DNA of 64,000 bases. Source: Streptomyces lincolnensis. GTDB taxonomy: Bacteria > Actinomycetota > Actinomycetes > Streptomycetales > Streptomycetaceae. Positions within the stretch are counted from its first letter, which is position 1. Each line of letters begins with the position of its first letter. The notes under the pieces were generated by a model. The model saw only the letters and a program-made list of their open reading frames with translations. It had not been told where the DNA came from and did no database searches. Below, piece after piece: positions 48,876-58,201 of this stretch. A program made the position numbers and the translations under genes. The DNA is taken from assembly GCF_021173675.1 (NCBI RefSeq), contig NZ_JAIHON010000004.1:434001-498000 (forward strand), written 5' to 3'.

Positions 48876-50121
48876 GCGCCCTCCAGGTACCTGCCGGCCG
48901 CGTCGCGTCGGTGCTACGGCGTACCTCCGTCGACGGTCGTTGCTCCGCCATTGTCTCGTGTGACTCCTCGGCCTTGGAGGTGCGTTCCCCCTTAGCTTTC
49001 TCCGCTGCCCCGCACGGACATGCGGGATGCCCCGGGACCGGCCGAGCGTGCCAGGTCAGAGCGGGTAGCGAGACTTCCCAGCGGGCACCCGCGCTGGACG
49101 GAAGCCGGCCGTCCAGGAAGGCGAGGGCGTGCGCGGCGGCCAGTCCCGCCACCGTGGTGGCCAGCGTCAGGTCGCAGGGCCGCTCCCGGCGGGGCCGGCC
49201 GGAGCGCCACTGGGTGACCAGGCGGGGCCATTCCCGGTCCCGGTCGATCCGTGCCTCCTGAAGACAGCCCGCGCAGCCCGTCTCCCCGGGCAGGACGAGC
49301 GGCCCCACCACTCCGGTCGCCTCCACGACCCCGGCGTACAGATGGGGTGTGCCGGACGCGATCAGGGACTCGGCGGCGCTCGGGGCGGGCGCGTGCACGT
49401 CGATGTCGTCCCGCGGGGCGAGGATCACCAGGGACAGTCCGGCTTCCTCGCTGTCGAACGGCGTGCGCGGCGGGCGGCGCGGCGGCCGGTCCGGTGCGGC
49501 ACGGCGGACGGCCCGCCGGGCGGCCTCGTCCCTGCGGTCTCCGACGGACTCGGCGGGCAGCCCGCCCGGTGCGACGTCCCCGTGCTCCACGCGCCCCATG
49601 TCCCGCACGTCGACCTCGCCGATCCCCGCGCCCGACAGTAGTGAGGCCAGGACCGTGCCCACCCGGCCGGCGCCCCGGACCTGGACCCGCAGGGAGCGCC
49701 GGGCGGCCAGCAGCGCGATCGCCTCACCCGGTGCGGAGGTGGTCAGGGACAGCGAGGCCAGATCGGGCCGCAGCCGGTCGAGGACCTCCTTCTTGCCGCG
49801 CAGCGTGTCGGCGGCCGGTCCGCCGCCCTTGGCGTCGTCGACCAGCCCGGCCCGCGCCAGCCGCTCCACGAGCGCGTCGACATGGCCGTCGGGCAGGTCC
49901 ATGCGCCGGCCCTCCTCCCGCAGGAGCTCCAGTCCGCGCGTGCCGTTGAGCAGGTCGAGGAAGCTCGCCGTCGCCGTGTCCAGCGGGCCCAGCGTCATCG
50001 CGTGCGCCGGAGTCATCCCGAACTGCACGGTGTTGCGATCGCGCCAGCCGCGCCTGAGCGCGGGCTTCACGATCGGAACCCTCGGACCCGCAACCCCCGC
50101 GGTCGACACCATGTGCTCCAT
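48868..50121 (-). CDS. ThiF/SagC-like E1 family protein
   Basis: The 417-residue protein has an N-terminal region (VPIVKPALRRGWRDRNTVQFG) like the leader-binding part of SagC/ocin-ThiF proteins, then a Rossmann-like E1 domain with VQVRGAGRVGTVLASLL near residue 155, and two cysteine pairs (GCAGC and CPCG) that could bind zinc. Such proteins are partners of YcaO in azole-forming peptide synthesis, but no YcaO or precursor peptide is nearby. The E1 glycine motif is altered (GAGRVG). ATG 50121 is preferred. It overlaps the ABC1 kinase gene. Confidence 0.78.
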   Translation of the reverse strand: MEHMVSTAGVAGPRVPIVKPALRRGWRDRNTVQFGMTPAHAMTLGPLDTATASFLDLLNGTRGLELLREEGRRMDLPDGHVDALVERLARAGLVDDAKGGGPAADTLRGKKEVLDRLRPDLASLSLTTSAPGEAIALLAARRSLRVQVRGAGRVGTVLASLLSGAGIGEVDVRDMGRVEHGDVAPGGLPAESVGDRRDEAARRAVRRAAPDRPPRRPPRTPFDSEEAGLSLVILAPRDDIDVHAPAPSAAESLIASGTPHLYAGVVEATGVVGPLVLPGETGCAGCLQEARIDRDREWPRLVTQWRSGRPRRERPCDLTLATTVAGLAAAHALAFLDGRLPSSAGARWEVSLPALTWHARPVPGHPACPCGAAEKAKGERTSKAEESHETMAEQRPSTEVRRSTDATRPAGTWRAHV

Positions 50122-50260
50122 GACAAGGCCCCCGTAGCCCTCGTAGAACGTCCCCGTGTGCCGGTGGAACCGGTCGTGGGTCGGCCGGAGGTCGGTCGGA
50201 CCCCGGCGCGGTGCCACCGGCTGGAGCCAGCATGCCCAAGTCCGCCGCCGGGTGGCGAAA

Positions 50261-50291
50261 GTTGTCCACAGGCGGCGGGTATTAGTCGTAC
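50261..50291 (-). promoter_or_regulatory. Second copy of the 31-bp element
   Basis: Read on the minus strand: GTACGACT, eight variable bases, CCGCCTGTGGACAAC, identical blocks and spacing to 43520-43550. TTGTCCACA lies at 50262-50270 on the plus strand. It lies 140 bases upstream of the ThiF-like start and 95 bases from the divergent metallopeptidase. Confidence 0.5.
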
Positions 50292-50385
50292 AAGTCAGTC
50301 GTGCGCATCAAACGCCTGTGGCGGATCGGAACCCAACCGCCCCGGACTCGGGACTTCCCCCGTGTGCAGCGGGTAACGTCGGGGC

Positions 50386-50982
50386 GTGCCCGCCGACCCC
50401 CTGCACCGCGCCGGAACGCCACAGCGCAGCACGACGAGCCAGCCGCCGAGCGGCTCGGGGGCGAGCGCGATCGAGGTCCGCAGGAGCGCCCGGCGACGCC
50501 GGACGGTCTCCGCGTACCGCGAGGGCGATCGCACCGTCGTGCTCATCCCTGCCCGGATGTCCGAGGCGGAGGAGCAACGCTGGGTGAGCGTCATGCTCGA
50601 CAAGCTGGCCGCCCAGGAGAGCAAACGGGTCCTCGGCGACACCGAACTGGCCGAGCGGGCCGAGCGCCTGTCCGCCCAGTACTTCGACGGGCGGGCCCGC
50701 CCGTCCTCAGTGCGCTGGGTCACCAACCAGAACACGCGCTGGGGGTCGTGCACCCCCGCCGAGGGCAGCATCCGGCTGTCCCACCGCCTCCAGGGGATGC
50801 CCGAGTACGTCGTCGACTACGTGCTGCTGCACGAGCTCGCGCATCTGCTCGTCCCCGGACACGGACCCCGTTTCTGGCGGCTGCTGGAGGCGTATCCGCG
50901 CACCGAACGGGCGAAGGGCTATCTCGAAGGAGTGGTCGCCGCCGAGCGGTTGCCGCACCTGCCGGGCGCCCGCGGCGAGTGA
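50386..50982 (+). CDS. YgjP-like (DUF45) metallopeptidase
   Basis: The 198-residue protein has the zinc site HELAHL (His149, Glu150, His153) with a third ligand His159, preceded by NTRWGSCT, which is the YgjP/WSS1-like arrangement. The first 35 residues look disordered. Substrate unknown; a DNA-protein-crosslink protease role is only a distant-family suggestion. TAACGT lies six bases before the GTG at 50386, predicting a leaderless mRNA. Confidence 0.85.
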   Translation: MPADPLHRAGTPQRSTTSQPPSGSGASAIEVRRSARRRRTVSAYREGDRTVVLIPARMSEAEEQRWVSVMLDKLAAQESKRVLGDTELAERAERLSAQYFDGRARPSSVRWVTNQNTRWGSCTPAEGSIRLSHRLQGMPEYVVDYVLLHELAHLLVPGHGPRFWRLLEAYPRTERAKGYLEGVVAAERLPHLPGARGE

Positions 50983-51120
50983 CATTCGCCCCGGCTCTTC
51001 GACGTATCGGTCACGGAGCGGGATTTTGTACCGGATCTGTACCGACTTCGGCCGGTGTCCGAGTTTGCCGTTAGCCTGTCGCGACGCACTCACATTCGGG
51101 ATGGGGGACGGTCGTTACGC

Positions 51121-52689
51121 ATGGCCAGGGAATTCCAACGCGGCCACAAGGCCAAGATCAGTGACCTCACCGCGGGGACGGATCTGTACGTAGGCGTACA
51201 GATCTCCGGTCCCGGGCTGACCTTCGACATCAGCTGCTTCGGTCTCGACGCCGACGAACAACTCTCGGACGACCGGTACTTCATCTTCTTCAACCAGCCG
51301 AAGTCACCCGAGGACGCCATTCAGCTCCTGGGCGCACAGTCGGGTGACACCGAGTCCTTCCGGGTCACGCTCGATCGGATTCCGCAGCAGATCCAGAAGC
51401 TGTCGTTCACCGCGACCATCGACGGCGCCGGCCAGATGTCACAGATCGCTCCCGGATACGTCCGTATCGTCGCCGGCGGCGAGGAGGTGGCCCGGTACTC
51501 CTTCGACGGCTCGGAGTTCTCCACCGAACGGGCCGTGATGCTGGGCGACTTCTATCTGAAGGACGTCTGGCGGTTCGCCGCTGTCGGACAGGGCTTCGAC
51601 GGTGGCCTGGACGCGCTGCTGAGGAACTTCGGCGGCGAGGTCGCCGAGGAGGAGCCCGCGCCCGCCGCGCCGGAGCCGGCCCCGTCGCCCGCCTTCGCGC
51701 CGCCGCAGCAGCAGGCCGCGCCGCCGCCCGCCTTCGGCGCCCCCGCTGCGCCGCCCGCGCCTGCCCCCGCCCCGGCTCCGTCGGTCCACAACGCCCCCAC
51801 GATCGTCGGGAGCACTCCGCCCGCCGGCGTCGGCACCCCGCCGGGCGTGCCCCCGCAGGCACCCCCGGCGCCGACCAGCCCCCAGATGTTCACGCCGCCC
51901 GGAGCGCCCCCCGGTCAGTTCGCGCCCCCGGGAGCGCCCGCCGGTCAGTTCACCCCTCCGGGCGCCTCGGCCTTCCCCGGTCAGGCGCAGCCCTTCGGCG
52001 GCGGGACGCAGCTGGCGCCCGTGCCGCCCGAGGCGAACGTGCGCGTCGTCCTGACGAAGTACGCGGAAGCCCCCGTCGGCGACCGCTGGACCGAGCAGAA
52101 CCCGTATCTCGTGCGGGCCACGCTCACCAAGGACGCGCCCATCCTCGCCAAGCAGGGCAGCATGGTCGCCTACCAGGGCGACATCGACTTCGCCCACAAG
52201 GGCTCCGGACTGCTCGGCAAGCTCACCGGCGCGCTCACCGGCCAGGGCATGGCCCTGATGCGCTGCACCGGCAACGGCGAGGTGTTCCTCGCCGACGAGG
52301 CCAGCCGGGTCTTCGTCATCCGACTCCAGGGCGAGCAGCTCTACACCAGCGCGCGCGGGGTGCTCGCCTTCGACGAGTCGCTGGACACCGAGATCCGCCG
52401 CATCGAGGGCGCGGGGCTGGAGGGCGGGGGCCTGTTCAGCATGCTCTTCTCCGGCACCGGAGCGGTCGCCGTGAAGACCCGCGGTGTGCCGGTCGTCATC
52501 CCCGTGGGCCCGGCCACCTATGTCGACGGCAACGCGGTCATCGCCTGGTCCGCGGGCGCCCAGGCGGTCACCACGACCTCGCTCAGGCTGCGTCGCTCCG
52601 GGTACGCCCGCCAGACGGCCGAGGCCGTGAACCTCCAGTTCCGCGGCGCCCCCGGCAACTTCGTCGTCGTACAGCCCTTCGAGGTGTGA
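51121..52689 (+). CDS. TerD-AIM24 fusion protein
   Basis: The 522-residue protein has an N-terminal TerD domain (residues 1-185, with DLYVGVQISGPG, SCFGLDADEQLSDDRYFIFFN and DFYLKDVWRFAAVGQGF), a 110-residue Pro/Ala linker with short repeats (for example GAPPGQFAPPGAPAGQF), and a C-terminal AIM24 beta-domain (about 310-520). TerD proteins bind calcium and belong to tellurite/stress resistance systems; AIM24 is named after a yeast mitochondrial protein. The ATG at 51121 is supported by the TerD start MAREFQRGHKAKI. It leads a three-gene operon. Confidence 0.9.
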   Translation: MAREFQRGHKAKISDLTAGTDLYVGVQISGPGLTFDISCFGLDADEQLSDDRYFIFFNQPKSPEDAIQLLGAQSGDTESFRVTLDRIPQQIQKLSFTATIDGAGQMSQIAPGYVRIVAGGEEVARYSFDGSEFSTERAVMLGDFYLKDVWRFAAVGQGFDGGLDALLRNFGGEVAEEEPAPAAPEPAPSPAFAPPQQQAAPPPAFGAPAAPPAPAPAPAPSVHNAPTIVGSTPPAGVGTPPGVPPQAPPAPTSPQMFTPPGAPPGQFAPPGAPAGQFTPPGASAFPGQAQPFGGGTQLAPVPPEANVRVVLTKYAEAPVGDRWTEQNPYLVRATLTKDAPILAKQGSMVAYQGDIDFAHKGSGLLGKLTGALTGQGMALMRCTGNGEVFLADEASRVFVIRLQGEQLYTSARGVLAFDESLDTEIRRIEGAGLEGGGLFSMLFSGTGAVAVKTRGVPVVIPVGPATYVDGNAVIAWSAGAQAVTTTSLRLRRSGYARQTAEAVNLQFRGAPGNFVVVQPFEV

Positions 52690-52694
52690 GGCCC

Positions 52695-53372
52695 ATGGAC
52701 ACCCAGACTCTCAACGCGCACCGGGCCGCTCCGACCGGCCTCCGCATGAGCGTGCACAGCTCCAAGACGCTCAAGGTCACCATGGTCAGCGGGCAGGACC
52801 TGATCGCCAAGGCCGGCTCGATGATCGCCTACGAGGGCTATGTGCAGTTCGACGGGGCACCCGCGAGCCTGCGCCGCTCGGCCGAGGAGATGGTCACCGG
52901 CGAGGGCGGCAGGCTGATGCTCTGCCGCGGTGACGGCGACCTCTACCTCGCCGACTACGGCGGCGACGTCATCGTCCTGCACCTCAACGGCGAGGCGCTC
53001 TCGGTCAACGGCGCCACGCTGCTGGCCTGCGACGCCTCGCTGGAACTCGCCATCGAACCGGTCAAGGGACTCGCCAAGCTGTCCGGCTCGGGCCTGACGA
53101 ACCTGGTCGTCAAGGGCACCGGCTGGGTCGCGCTGGTCAGCCGGGGCGTTCCGATGGCCCTGGACTGCGCCGAACGGGAGACCTACGTCGACCCGGACGC
53201 GCTCATCGCCTGGACGACCGGTCTGGAGATGAAGGCCCGGCGCACCATCAAGGCGAGTGCGCTGATCGGCCGGGGCAGCGGAGAGGCCTTCCAGATCGGC
53301 TTCAAGGGGCAGGGCTTCGTGGTCGTCCAGCCGAGCGAGGACACCGGCGACCGATTCAAGATCCGGGGCTGA
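52695..53372 (+). CDS. AIM24 family protein
   Basis: The 225-residue protein is a single AIM24-type beta-prism domain: LIAKAGSMIAYEG near residue 36, LMLCRGDGDLYLADYGG near residue 77 and VALVSRGVPMALDC near residue 140, ending FVVVQPSED. It lies five bases after the TerD-AIM24 stop and shares the domain with it, so they probably assemble. Function unknown; the fold may form a membrane-associated scaffold. Confidence 0.88.
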   Translation: MDTQTLNAHRAAPTGLRMSVHSSKTLKVTMVSGQDLIAKAGSMIAYEGYVQFDGAPASLRRSAEEMVTGEGGRLMLCRGDGDLYLADYGGDVIVLHLNGEALSVNGATLLACDASLELAIEPVKGLAKLSGSGLTNLVVKGTGWVALVSRGVPMALDCAERETYVDPDALIAWTTGLEMKARRTIKASALIGRGSGEAFQIGFKGQGFVVVQPSEDTGDRFKIRG

Positions 53373-53391
53373 GGGGAGCACCAGGCACATC

Positions 53392-54129
53392 ATGCACAGC
53401 ACACTCTTCGCACACGTCCCGGTGGAGTCCACCGGCCGCTACACCCTGCAGAACCCGCAGCTCCTCAAGACCGACGTCACCCAGGGAAGCAGCGCCGTGC
53501 TCGCCCGCCAGGGTGCGATGGTGGCCTTCGAGGGCCAGGTGGAGTTCGACAGCCAGTACCGCAACCGCAGCTGGCGCAACGTCGAGCGGATGACCGGCGA
53601 GCGCCTGGAACTCATGCGCTGCAAGGGCAACGGCATCGTCTACCTGGCCAACTTCGCCCAGCACCTGCACGTCATGGAGGTCGGCCGGGGGATCACCGTC
53701 GACAGCTCCTCCGTCCTCGCCTTCGACGGCTCGCTCGGCGTCGGCATCGTCGCCGTGGACAGCGCCGTCGAGGTGGCCTCCGCGGGCGCCTACAACCTGG
53801 AGCTGTCCGGCTCCGGGCAGGTCGTGCTGATGACCTCGGGCGAGCCGCTGGTGCTGGAGGTGGGCCCGGAGAAGAACGTCTGCGTCGACTCCGACGCCGT
53901 CATCGCCTGGTCCACGTCCCTGCGCACCCAGCTCCAGGCGCCCACCTCCACCTCCTCCGTGTGGCGCCGCCGCGGCACCACCGGCGAGGGCTGGGAGATG
54001 CACTTCTCCGGCACGGGCCACGTCCTGGTCCAGCCGAGCGAGCTGCTGCCGCCGCAGGGCATGCGCAACGGCGGAATGCTCGGTCAGTTCGGCATGCGCG
54101 GGAACTCCCTCGGGGGCAGCAACAGCTGA
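53392..54129 (+). CDS. AIM24 family protein
   Basis: The 245-residue protein is a third AIM24 domain: AVLARQGAMVAFEG near residue 33, ELMRCKGNGIVYLANFAQ near residue 75 and HVLVQPSELLP near the end. It follows the second gene by 19 bases with GGGGAG upstream. The last 25 residues are Gly/Met/Asn-rich. It completes the TerD-AIM24 operon, closed by a terminator. Confidence 0.88.
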   Translation: MHSTLFAHVPVESTGRYTLQNPQLLKTDVTQGSSAVLARQGAMVAFEGQVEFDSQYRNRSWRNVERMTGERLELMRCKGNGIVYLANFAQHLHVMEVGRGITVDSSSVLAFDGSLGVGIVAVDSAVEVASAGAYNLELSGSGQVVLMTSGEPLVLEVGPEKNVCVDSDAVIAWSTSLRTQLQAPTSTSSVWRRRGTTGEGWEMHFSGTGHVLVQPSELLPPQGMRNGGMLGQFGMRGNSLGGSNS

Positions 54130-54147
54130 CCGCGCGGACGGCGGACG

Positions 54148-54180
54148 TAAGGGGCGGCCGCCCATGGTGGTCGCCCCTTA
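54148..54180. terminator. Bidirectional terminator after the AIM24 operon
   Basis: TAAGGGGCGGCC and GGTCGCCCCTTA pair (one G-U) over a nine-base loop, between convergent genes. Confidence 0.85.
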
Positions 54181-54219
54181 CCCGTGCGCTCACCCGCGCT
54201 CACCGTCGCCGCGTGCGGG

Positions 54220-54735
54220 TCACAGTCGGGCGCGGGTCGCTTCCAGCAGGCGTACGACCGACTCGTCGGCGACGCCGGCGACCTCGTCGTAGGCGAACCA
54301 GCGCAGGTCGAGGGACTCGTCGCTGATCGCCTCGACGGCGCCCGCGGGAGCCAGGGCCGCGTACTGGACGTCGAGGTGCCAGGCACAGGGGGTGTGGTGG
54401 CGGTCCAGGCGGACCGGGCCGCCGGGCAGCAGGTCCAGCCCCGCGATGCCCGACTCCTCGGTCCCCTCGCGCAGCGCGGCGTCGGCCAGCGTCCTGTCGC
54501 CGGGTTCGCAGTGGCCGCCCATCTGGAGCCACATGCGCAGCTTCTTGTGGAGGGTCAGCAGGACCCGCTCGCGCGACGGGTCGATCACCAGGGCGCTCGC
54601 CGTGATGTGCCCGTCCGCGCAGGCCTTCCACATGCCGTCCGGGTGAGCCTCCAGATGGTCCAGGTACGCCTGGCGAAGGTCCGCCTGATCCTCGTACCCC
54701 TTGAGGACCAGGGCGGCATCGTCGTGAAGGCTCAC
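54220..54735 (-). CDS. Nudix hydrolase
   Basis: The 171-residue protein has a Nudix box: GGHCEPGDRTLADAALREGTE followed by ESG, near residue 73, where the acidic residues bind Mg2+. It should hydrolyse a nucleoside diphosphate linked to some moiety; the substrate is unknown. The GTG at 54735 overlaps the stop of the zincin-like gene (GTGA), so it is translationally coupled to it. Confidence 0.88.
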   Translation of the reverse strand: MSLHDDAALVLKGYEDQADLRQAYLDHLEAHPDGMWKACADGHITASALVIDPSRERVLLTLHKKLRMWLQMGGHCEPGDRTLADAALREGTEESGIAGLDLLPGGPVRLDRHHTPCAWHLDVQYAALAPAGAVEAISDESLDLRWFAYDEVAGVADESVVRLLEATRARL

Positions 54736-56171
54736 TCGGTGTCGTCGTCCTTCTTCTTGAGGTCGGGCTTCGTGGCGTCGGGCTTGTCCGCGGCCTCTCC
54801 CAGCATCTTGTCGAGCTCGGAGAAGTCCAGCTGCTCGCGGTGCACGAAGCCGTCCGGGTCGTCCAGGTCGGAGGCCGTCGGCAGCATGTCCGGGTGGGCC
54901 CACAGGGCGTCCCGGCCGTCGACACCGCGCGCGTCCGTCAGAGAGGCCCACAGGCGGGAGGCGTCGCGCAGCCGGCGGGGGCGCAGCTCCAGGCCGATCA
55001 GCGTGGCGAACGTCTGCTCGGCCGGGCCGCCCGAGGCACGACGGCGGCGCAGGGTCTCGCGCAGCGCGTCCGCGGACGACAGCCGGGGCTTGGCGGCCGC
55101 GTGGACCACCGCGTCCACCCAGCCCTCGACGAGCGCCAGCGCGGTCTCCAGACGGGCCAGGGCGGCCTTCTGCTCGGGCGTGTCCTCCGGCTGGAACATG
55201 CCCTGCTGGAGGGCGTCCTGCAACTGCTCCGGGTTCTGCGGGTCGAACTGGCCGACCACGTCCTCCAGCTTCGCGGTGTCGACCTTGATCCCGCGCGCGT
55301 AGCCGTCGACCGCGCCGAACAGATGCGAGCGCAGCCACGGCACGTGGGCGAAAAGACGCTGGTGGGCGGCCTCGCGCAGGGCGAGATACAGCCGCACCTC
55401 GTCCTTGCCCACGCCGAGGTCCTTGCCGAAGGCCTCGATGTTCACCGGCAGCAGCGCGGCCTTGCCGGCCGGGCCGAGCGGCAGGCCGATGTCGGTCGAG
55501 CCGACGACCTCGCCCGCGAGCACGCCGACGGCCTGCCCGATCTGCGTGCCGAACATGGCGCCGCCCATCGAGCGCATCATGCCGATCAGCGGGCCCGCCA
55601 TGGCCTGCATCTCCTCCGGCAGGACGTCACCCATGGCCGCGCCGACACGCTCGGCGACCGGGTCGACGAGCTCCTTCCACGCGGGCAGGGTCGCCTCGAC
55701 CCACTCCGCGCGGGACCACGCCACCGCGGAGCCGGCCCCGGAGGGCAGGGACGTGGCGTCGTCCAGCCACAGGTCGGCCAGGCGGACGGCCTCCTGGACG
55801 GCGGTGCGCTCGGCGGGGCCGACGCTCGCGTCCTTGGTGCCGTCGGCAGTGCCCTGGGAGACCGTCTGGCGGGCGATCTGCTTGGCCATGTCCCAGTTCA
55901 CCGGGCCGCCCTCGTAGGAGAGCATCTGGCCCAGCTGCTGGAAGGCGGCGCCCAGGTCGGTGGGGTTCAGGGAACCGAACATGGCGGCGAGCGGGTTGTC
56001 ACCACCCGGGCCGCCCGGGCCACCGAAGCCACCGGCTCCGGGCAGCCCGCCGAAACCGAACGGGTTGGCCGGGCCCTGACCACCACCGCTCTGCTGGTCC
56101 TTCTTCTTGCCCTCGTCGCCGTCTTCCGGCTCCTCCGGCGGAAGGCCGAATCCGAATGGGGTGTCACTCAC
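54732..56171 (-). CDS. Zincin-like metallopeptidase (DUF2342)
   Basis: The 479-residue protein begins with a Gly/Pro-rich stretch (about 60 residues) and continues as a helical domain of the Zincin_2/DUF2342 type: LREAAHQRLFAHVPWL near residue 265 carries the histidine-containing active region, with MGGAMFGTQIGQAVG before it. The family is annotated as zinc-dependent metalloprotease or coenzyme F420-associated. A Lys/Asp-rich tail ends the protein. GTG at 56171 follows GAGGGA. It is divergent from the SDR gene. Confidence 0.85.
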   Translation of the reverse strand: MSDTPFGFGLPPEEPEDGDEGKKKDQQSGGGQGPANPFGFGGLPGAGGFGGPGGPGGDNPLAAMFGSLNPTDLGAAFQQLGQMLSYEGGPVNWDMAKQIARQTVSQGTADGTKDASVGPAERTAVQEAVRLADLWLDDATSLPSGAGSAVAWSRAEWVEATLPAWKELVDPVAERVGAAMGDVLPEEMQAMAGPLIGMMRSMGGAMFGTQIGQAVGVLAGEVVGSTDIGLPLGPAGKAALLPVNIEAFGKDLGVGKDEVRLYLALREAAHQRLFAHVPWLRSHLFGAVDGYARGIKVDTAKLEDVVGQFDPQNPEQLQDALQQGMFQPEDTPEQKAALARLETALALVEGWVDAVVHAAAKPRLSSADALRETLRRRRASGGPAEQTFATLIGLELRPRRLRDASRLWASLTDARGVDGRDALWAHPDMLPTASDLDDPDGFVHREQLDFSELDKMLGEAADKPDATKPDLKKKDDDTE

Positions 56172-56364
56172 GGGATCCCTCGGCTGGTAAGGCCGCCGGT
56201 TTCTCTCCGGCGGCGCGACTGCCCGATAACACCACCCAGCGTAGACACCATGGGCGGTTCGGGCCTCGGTGCTTCGCCGACTCTCGGCCTGCGGCAGGAT
56301 GGATGCCACCTGGTACGTACGCGTCACTCGCGTTCGTACTGAAGACAACCGCTGGAGACGCCTG

Positions 56365-57477
56365 GTGAGTTCCCCAGATCCGCAGGTTCGCGCAGCGCGA
56401 AACCACTCAACCCCGCCCAGTATGCGCGGGCCCGTCGTCGCGGTCACCGGTGCCGCGTCGGGTGTCGGCGCGCTGCTCACCGAGCGGCTGGCCGCGTCGG
56501 ACGAGATCAAGCAGGTCATCGCCCTGGACGAGCGGCGGGGCGAGTGCGCGGCGGCGACCTGGCACATCCTGGACGTACGGGATCCGGCCATCGCGGAGAA
56601 GCTGCGCGGGGCGGACGTGGTGGTCCATCTGGCCCTCGACCTCGACCTGGAGACCGACGCGGCCGCCCGAACGGCCTACAACGTGCGCGGCACCCAGACC
56701 GTGCTGACCGCGGCCGCCGCGGCCGGGGTCCACCGCGCCGTGCTGTGCACCTCCTCCATGGTCTACGGCGCCCTGCCCGACAACGAGCTGCCGCTGTCCG
56801 AGGACGCCGAGCTCAGGGCCACCGCGGAGGCGACCGGCGTCGGCGACCTGCTGGAGATCGAACGGCTGGCACGGCGGGCCCCGCGCGCGCATCCCGGCCT
56901 CAATGTCACCGTGGTCCGCCCCGCCGTCCTGGTGGGAGGCACGGACACCGCGCTGACCAGGTACTTCGAGTCGCCCCGGCTGCTCGTCGTGGCCGGCTCG
57001 CGGCCGGCCTGGCAGTTCTGCCACGTCGAGGACCTGTGCAGCGCCCTGGAGTACGCCGTCCTGGAGAAGGCGGACGGAGAACTCGCCGTCGGCTGCGACG
57101 GCTGGCTGGAGCAGGAGGAGGTCGAGGAGCTCAGCGGGATCCGCCGGATGGAGCTGCCGTCCGCCGTCGCGCTGGGGGCCGCGGCCCGGCTGCACCGGAT
57201 CGGGCTCACACCGTCCCCGGCCGGGGACCTCGCCTACACGATGTACCCCTGGGTGGTCAGCGGGAGCCGGCTCCACGACGCCGGATGGCGGCCGCAGTGG
57301 ACCAACGAGGAGGTCCTCGCGGAGCTTCTCGACGAGGTCTCCGGACGGCACACGGTGGCCGGACGGCGGCTGGGACGCAAGGACGCGACGGCCGCGGGCG
57401 CCGCGGGTGCGACGGTCGCGCTGCTGGGCGCGGCCGCCGTGGTGCGCCGGGCCCGGAAGGCGCGCAGACGGATCTGA
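56365..57477 (+). CDS. NAD-dependent epimerase/dehydratase-like SDR protein
   Basis: The 370-residue protein has VAVTGAASGVGALL near residue 33, a Rossmann motif with a variant spacing, the phrase CTSSMVYG near residue 130 and a later IERLARRA in place of the usual YxxxK, so the catalytic tyrosine-lysine pair is not clear. It ends with a hydrophobic helix and a basic tail (AAVVRRARKARRR), suggesting a membrane anchor. GTG 56365 has GGAGA eight bases upstream. Confidence 0.8.
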   Translation: MSSPDPQVRAARNHSTPPSMRGPVVAVTGAASGVGALLTERLAASDEIKQVIALDERRGECAAATWHILDVRDPAIAEKLRGADVVVHLALDLDLETDAAARTAYNVRGTQTVLTAAAAAGVHRAVLCTSSMVYGALPDNELPLSEDAELRATAEATGVGDLLEIERLARRAPRAHPGLNVTVVRPAVLVGGTDTALTRYFESPRLLVVAGSRPAWQFCHVEDLCSALEYAVLEKADGELAVGCDGWLEQEEVEELSGIRRMELPSAVALGAAARLHRIGLTPSPAGDLAYTMYPWVVSGSRLHDAGWRPQWTNEEVLAELLDEVSGRHTVAGRRLGRKDATAAGAAGATVALLGAAAVVRRARKARRRI

Positions 57478-57613
57478 CGGCACCGTCCGGCTGCCGGACC
57501 GGCGCGGCACCTCCAGGAGGCTCCGAACCTGGAGGAGGCTCCAAACGCGCACACGCGCGTGCCGGGCGATACGGCTATTCCGCCTGATCCGCGCGGTGCG
57601 GCACGATGGGGGC

Positions 57614-58075
57614 ATGGCACCCACACATGACCACCCCGGCGAGCAGGCAGCGCAGGACCCCGTGAAGCTTCTGGCCATCCGCGAGACGGCACTCTCCCTG
57701 GACGAGGTCTTCCGGGCCGTCGGGGACGACGCCGCCGGGGGGACCGCGCTCTTCGTGGGGACCGTGCGGAACCACGACGGCGGTGCCGACGTCGACGAAC
57801 TCGGCTACTCGTGCCATCCCAGCGCCGAGGCCGAGATGCGGCGGATCGCCGAGAAGGTCGTCGCCGAGTTCCCGGTGCGGGCCCTGGCGGCTGTGCACCG
57901 GGTGGGCGACCTGAAGGTGGGTGATCTCGCCGTCGTGGTGGCCGTCTCCTGTCCCCATCGGGGCGAGGCCTTCGAGGCGTGCCGCAAGCTGATCGACGAC
58001 CTCAAGCACGAGGTGCCGATCTGGAAGCACCAGAAGTTCTCCGACGGCACCGAGGAGTGGGTGGGGGCCTGCTGA
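57614..58075 (+). CDS. moaE: MoaE: molybdopterin synthase large subunit
   Basis: The 153-residue protein has GTALFVGTVRNHDGG near residue 43, HRVGDLKVGD near residue 96 and KHEVPIWKHQKFSDG near residue 133, with the two conserved catalytic lysines. It transfers sulfur from thiocarboxylated MoaD to precursor Z to form molybdopterin. MoeZ at 25086 would activate MoaD. No moaD is in the window. GGGGGC lies close to ATG 57614. Confidence 0.94.
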   Translation: MAPTHDHPGEQAAQDPVKLLAIRETALSLDEVFRAVGDDAAGGTALFVGTVRNHDGGADVDELGYSCHPSAEAEMRRIAEKVVAEFPVRALAAVHRVGDLKVGDLAVVVAVSCPHRGEAFEACRKLIDDLKHEVPIWKHQKFSDGTEEWVGAC

Positions 58076-58201
58076 CGCCGAGCCCGCCACCCGACCGGCC
58101 TCCGGTTGCGTAACCGCACCCCTGGCGTGAGCGTTGTCCCTGCGGATGATTAATCTGCTGATCAGTCAGTTGTGATGGCTCAGGTGGGGTTGGAGGTCGG
58201 C

